From Acanthacorydalis orientalis (lineage: Eukaryota > Arthropoda > Insecta > Megaloptera > Corydalidae), in the NCBI GenBank assembly GCA_034766995.1, contig CM068316.1, positions 14,338,000 through 14,401,999 of the forward strand: a stretch of DNA of 64,000 bases, written 5' to 3'. The notes below the pieces were generated by a model that saw nothing but the letters and a program-made list of their open reading frames with translations, searched no databases and was not told the origin of the DNA. A program made the position numbers and the translations under genes. Shown one piece after another: positions 59,961 to 64,000 of the stretch (the stretch's first letter is position 1; every line of letters starts with the position of its first letter).

Positions 59961-60516
59961 TTAGATTGGTAGGAAAATGAATGAATTCTAACCTTAATTT
60001 TCTTCAATGAAACTGTAATTGCATCGTATTCATGTTAATATCGTTTTAAAGTGCATTTTTTGGTTAGTATTTTGGTAACATTGACTTTGGTTTTATTATT
60101 AATTTTTCTTCAAATTTTCTATTGAATTAAAAATGGAAAAGAAGCAAATAACAGCAATTATTTTTATGAGTTCAAAACAGATGGTAAAGTAACAGAAAGT
60201 GCTCGTAAACCAAACGATGATTTTACTGTGAGTACTGATAAGGAACGTACGGTGCAATGGCGGTTCTAAAAATTTTGTGCTGGGGATTAGAGACTTGAAG
60301 ATGAAGAAGGTCACAGGTGTACTTCTTCAGTTCATAACGGCTAATTAAAAGTGTTAGTTGAATCAGAACCACGCACAATTCAGGAGCTTGCACAAAAGTT
60401 AGGCGTTAGTCAACCAGCATGTCTAGACCACTTAAAATTGATAGAAAAATCAAAAAAGCTGTAAATATATATAAATTTGAAGGTCAAAATCTGCACTTAT
60501 TTTTCTACCAACCTAA
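59961..60516 (+). mobile_element. Internally deleted mariner (family A, copy 6)
   Basis: 556 bp between TA at 59959-59960 and TA at 60517-60518. The ends are TTAGATTGGTAGGAAAATGA and, read inward from the right, TTAGGTTGGTAGAAAAATAA. About 15 bases just inside the left end (the TTGCGGTTTT part) are missing. The N-terminal transposase is readable with frameshifts: KKQITAIIFMSSK-like at 60130, KVTESARKPNDDF, DKERTVQWRF, VESEPRTIQELAQKLGVS, LDHLKLIEKSKKL. It then reaches the terminal region with no catalytic domain. Confidence 0.88.
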
Positions 60517-60753
60517 TAATATGCTGAATATATTTTTAACAGAAGAAATTAAAAAATATTAAATCATCGAATCATAGTGCACTAAACCCATTCTATTGAT
60601 ATACTGAATGCACGGCAGAAAATACTGAAAGACAATTTCATTTATAATTATTTTTATTAAATAAAATAATAAATTCTTAAAATACATGTCCATTTTCATA
60701 AAAAAAATAAACAAGATTTGTTGCTCTTTCATTCAAATTGGAAGTTCATAATT

Positions 60754-60820
<67 letters not shown>

Positions 60821-61198
60821 ATAAAATTTATAATGTTATATAATTTCATTTTAATTTAATATTTTCCTTAAAAAGTGTATACAACTATCAAATAATAATA
60901 AAAATTACTAAAATAATAGCGTGCTATTCAATTATTACTAAAAAGTAACTTTATAACTAATAGCAAATTTTAATAAAATATTAAACAAGAAAACATTAAA
61001 TAATGAGAATAAAACTCATGCATAGAAACTGTCAAACCAGAAGAAAATAAAACATCCTCTACGAAATACATGAACATAAACACGAGTGGAACTTTGCATA
61101 AATAAAAGTAAGTTATATTTGTTTAACAAACAATGAAGTGCTTCACAACAAGCTGCCGTCCTGTGGAACACACAACGTACCCTAAATAACGTCTATTG

Positions 61199-61235
<37 letters not shown>

Positions 61236-61783
61236 AAATAAGCACATATTGTTTAATTTAAATGACAGGAAAACAAATTCAGATACATTATTTAATTGCG
61301 TTTGTTTGTGCAAGTGTTTTTATGGCAGTGTTTTTTAATTAAATATAAAAATGTCAATGCGTGCAATAGTTTACGTTTATATGAATATATCTTTATAACA
61401 GATTGACATTAAATGACAAACTGAAAACAAACAGTGATTGACATATTTACAGAAAATAATTCGAAACTACACCACCATCTATCACTGCTTAAATAATAAT
61501 TCATTAATTGCACTTGTGAATATGACATATTTTTATATTTCACTACGATATAAAATAACATAAATGCATTTTTAAAATATAAGGGAGATAGATAAATAAT
61601 TTGCTTCACGAAATAGTTAAGAAATATATTTAAAATTATATAACTGAATTTCTATTTTTTAAATGTATAAACTGTGTCTTATACTTGTTACATTTTCTAA
61701 GTATTAGTAGATATTTTTCTCCTTTTTGTACATTGTTCATTTGTAGTGTTTTTGTAACTGTCGATAATTTTTTATCTCTTTGT

Positions 61784-61833
<50 letters not shown>

Positions 61834-62034
61834 TGTAGCGTAATTTCCCTGCTTAGTGAACATAGTTATTATATTTCTTATTGTTCTATTTCAAATCGTT
61901 TCTCATTTATATGAAATATTAATCTTTTCTTACTTACTAAGATTATTCCGTCTATATCTCAAATGAAATGTATATTGATTTTTTTAGCAGCTATTTGGAA
62001 TAGTAAATTTAGAGTACATATATATATATATATA
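60517..62034. other. AT-rich spacer with TA arrays
   Basis: TA(TG) arrays at 60761-60820, 61200-61231, 61787-61831 and 62018-62036. No gene recognised. Confidence 0.5.
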
Positions 62035-62036
62035 TA

Positions 62037-62849
62037 TGTGGGTCGTTTGATAAGTATGGTAAATTTCTATATGGTGCCACCATATATTTGAAACTTCACA
62101 GCTATCAAGTGTCACTTTTTAAAGTAGCATAGGCGAAATGTCAACCAGGAGCGGCGCGTTGTTTACGTTCTACAGAGGTTTGAAGCAAGCATTGTAGCAG
62201 TTGCCGCAAAAATGAAAAAAATCGAGCAGGCCACTGTGTCGATTCGTCACCGTGGTTGAAACATGAATTCATCACTACACACATGAATCGAAGCAGCAAT
62301 CAAAGTAGTGGATAACGACTGGTGAAAAAGCGACGAAAAAGGCGAAGACAGTTTTCAGCTGGGAAGGTGATGGCTACTATTTTTTATGATTTTGTGGGAA
62401 TCATCTTGATCAACTACTTACTGAAAGGAAAAACGATAACAGGAGTCTATTATGCAACATTATTGGACCGTTTTATACAAGACCTAAACAAACATGGCCA
62501 GAATTGCCGCACAAAAAAGTATTCTTTCACTAGGGCAAAGAGCCGTTCCACAAATCGACCATCGAATTGGCAAAATTGCACGAATAAGGCTTCGAATTAA
62601 TTCCTCATCCACCCTATTCTTTGAAATTGGCCCGTGCAACTCTTCCTCTTCCGAAACATAGAAATTTGGCTCGGTGGAAAGAAATTCTCGTCTAAATAGG
62701 ATACCATTGCCGCTATCAATGGATATTTTGTGGACTCGCAGGACCAAGTATATAGTGATTAATAGAGACTTGTTGAGAAATAAAATCGATTTGTCCCCCA
62801 AAAAATGTATTTAATTTGCTTTTTTACCATACTTATCAAACCACCCTTG
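62037..62849 (+). mobile_element. Mariner with intact ends and truncated transposase, 813 bp
   Basis: The ends are inverted: GGGTCGTTTGATAAGTATGG on the left against GGGTGGTTTGATAAGTATGG on the right, with TA at 62035-62036 and 62850-62851. The transposase is decayed and lacks most of its DNA-binding N-terminus. Visible blocks are VTVVET.IHHYTHESKQQ (first catalytic Asp replaced by Val) near 62240, AGKVMATIFYDFVGIILINY at 62360, LKGKTITGVYYATLLDRF at 62430-62475, and, in shifted frames, KLHE-like and LIPHPPYS blocks near 62580-62620. The 92-codon frame at 62322-62600 is the longest open part. The left end abuts a TA microsatellite that probably supplied the target. Confidence 0.92.
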
Positions 62850-62851
62850 TA

Positions 62852-64000
62852 CTTGTAGGTATCCTTATAAGTGAATTCCATAACTTTATTCCAAAATGTT
62901 TGTTTTCTTATGTACTACATTAATTTATTATAATCTGTATATTGTCTTCACTTATTTTTCTGTTCAGTAAATATTAGAATTTTTACTTTTAAATTTCGTT
63001 AAAAGTTATTTTACTTGTGAAACCCAATTGTACTATTCTTGGTCAGGTGTTCTTAAAATATCAAAACACCGGTTAGCGTATTTACTGTCAACCATCTCTA
63101 ACAATTTGAATCAATATCTCTTAAAACTTCTTTGTTTACTACTTTTTCTAGCTTTTTCTTTTCAGTTTCTTTGATTATTAGATATCCTGGCGTGCATTTA
63201 AACAACAAGAATGGTTTTTTGACGTAGAATTACGTCAACAGTTTCATTGAGTGGGATTTCATATTAGCGGTGGGATCGTCACTAAATACTATAACGCATG
63301 TTTGCGTTCAATACATCGCAATTGTTCAACCCCATTCACATCGGATTAAAAGTGTTTAACAACTAAAGAACTTCGGAACTTAAAAATGATTCATTTGTTA
63401 ATATCAATTAATTAAAAGTTATGGCCTTGAAGCCTTGAAAATTTGCACATCAATTTTTACATTGTGTCAGTGTTAAAAGGCGAATATATCGAAAACTCTC
63501 TATCGTACGATAAAACTAAAATATCTGTGGATAGAGCTTTCAAAACTCTATAAGAAGAGCCTACATCATTTATTTAATTTTAAAATTTTTTATAAATTAA
63601 ACTATCAAATTTGTCAACATCTCTAAAATTCAAGATGCTCAGAAAAATTGCTGCGACACGTGTAAGAAACTACGGAAAACGTAAAGTGAAGGAATAGTAA
63701 AGGCCAGAGAGTTCAAAAAAATGCTTTAACTCCATCTGAAAAGCTAAAATTGTATTTTTAAACAACTTAAAATATTTTCACTTCTCTAACCCGACGAAAT
63801 TCTATGTGAACTCCTGCGGTTGTGTATATTTGTTGTGTATTGTTGTGTATTTACAATCCCCAGTTTAAAAAAAAAGAATTTGGTACTCTTTTTTTGTCCA
63901 TATTCCTAATTCGTTACAAGCCCATTGTATAAATTAATGCAAGATAATTGTTTTAAATAACTTAATTCTGATTTCATATTAGATCACTACTGAATATGAA
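62852..64000. other. Spacer without recognisable gene
   Basis: A short palindrome, TGACGTAGAATTACGTCA, lies near 63220, with somewhat complex sequence around it (63,160-63,360). No gene or known element was recognised. Confidence 0.45.

Noticed and set aside
62484..62801. 105-codon minus-strand frame
   Set aside because: Antisense to the mariner at 62037-62849.
63215..63240. CRE-like palindrome TGACGTAGAATTACGTCA as a regulatory site
   Set aside because: A single short palindrome without supporting promoter context.

Overview
This is a 64-kb piece of a very AT-rich eukaryotic nuclear genome, most likely from an insect. The main evidence is a nuclear copy of mitochondrial DNA at 45.2-46.4 kb. 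It keeps the order nad2-trnW-(trnC)-trnY-cox1, which is the ancestral insect/pancrustacean arrangement, and it reads as protein only with the invertebrate mitochondrial code (TGA=Trp, ATA=Met, AGA=Ser). The transposon content (several mariner lineages, a Jockey-type LINE, piggyBac-type TTAA elements) fits an insect. I cannot name the order or species.

I found no convincing host protein-coding gene. Almost every recognisable coding fragment is a decayed mobile element. Long open frames rich in Ile-Tyr are artefacts of (TA)n microsatellites, which occur on average every 1.5-2 kb.

Layout. 1-6.4 kb: AT-rich spacer, Jockey reverse-transcriptase remnant (1.8-2.8 kb), a 34-bp minisatellite (5.8 kb), a 216-bp TTAA-flanked piggyBac-type MITE (6.0 kb). 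6.4-18 kb: C-terminal LINE remnant, then three old mariners on the minus strand (11.4, 14.6, 17.4 kb). 18-27 kb: a ~100-bp tandem repeat, two more complex islands (19.2, 23.0 kb), a C-rich repeat (20.8 kb), an internally deleted mariner (22.2 kb), a full-length dead mariner (24.2 kb) and a deleted one (26.2 kb). 29-39 kb: further copies of the same deleted mariner, a piggyBac-like transposase remnant (32.6-33.5 kb), a full-length dead mariner (33.8 kb), and an inverted pair of 'R-mariner-R' modules (35.6-38.8 kb), one of which was later hit by a 429-bp retroposon-like element that left a 13-bp target duplication. 39-47 kb: a 98-codon ORF of unknown status, two terminal-inverted-repeat elements (41.3, 42.3 kb) and the mitochondrial insertion. 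47-64 kb: two more full-span deleted mariners plus one solo end, a foldback element (51.7 kb), a 598-bp TTAA element (53.7 kb), a second copy of the retroposon-like family (55.0 kb), a pogo/Tigger-like C-terminal fragment (56.9 kb) and a mariner with clear ends (62.0 kb).

The most interesting observations are: (1) five full-span copies and probably a sixth, plus two partial ones, of one mariner family that all carry the same kind of internal deletion, keeping the DNA-binding N-terminus and both ends but losing the catalytic domain; (2) the inverted R-mariner-R duplication, whose relative timing can be read from a shared substitution and a nested insertion; (3) an unclassified ~430-bp dispersed family with a clear target duplication; (4) a palindromic motif shared by two piggyBac-type loci. 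All alignments were made by eye, so boundaries are approximate unless a target duplication is given.
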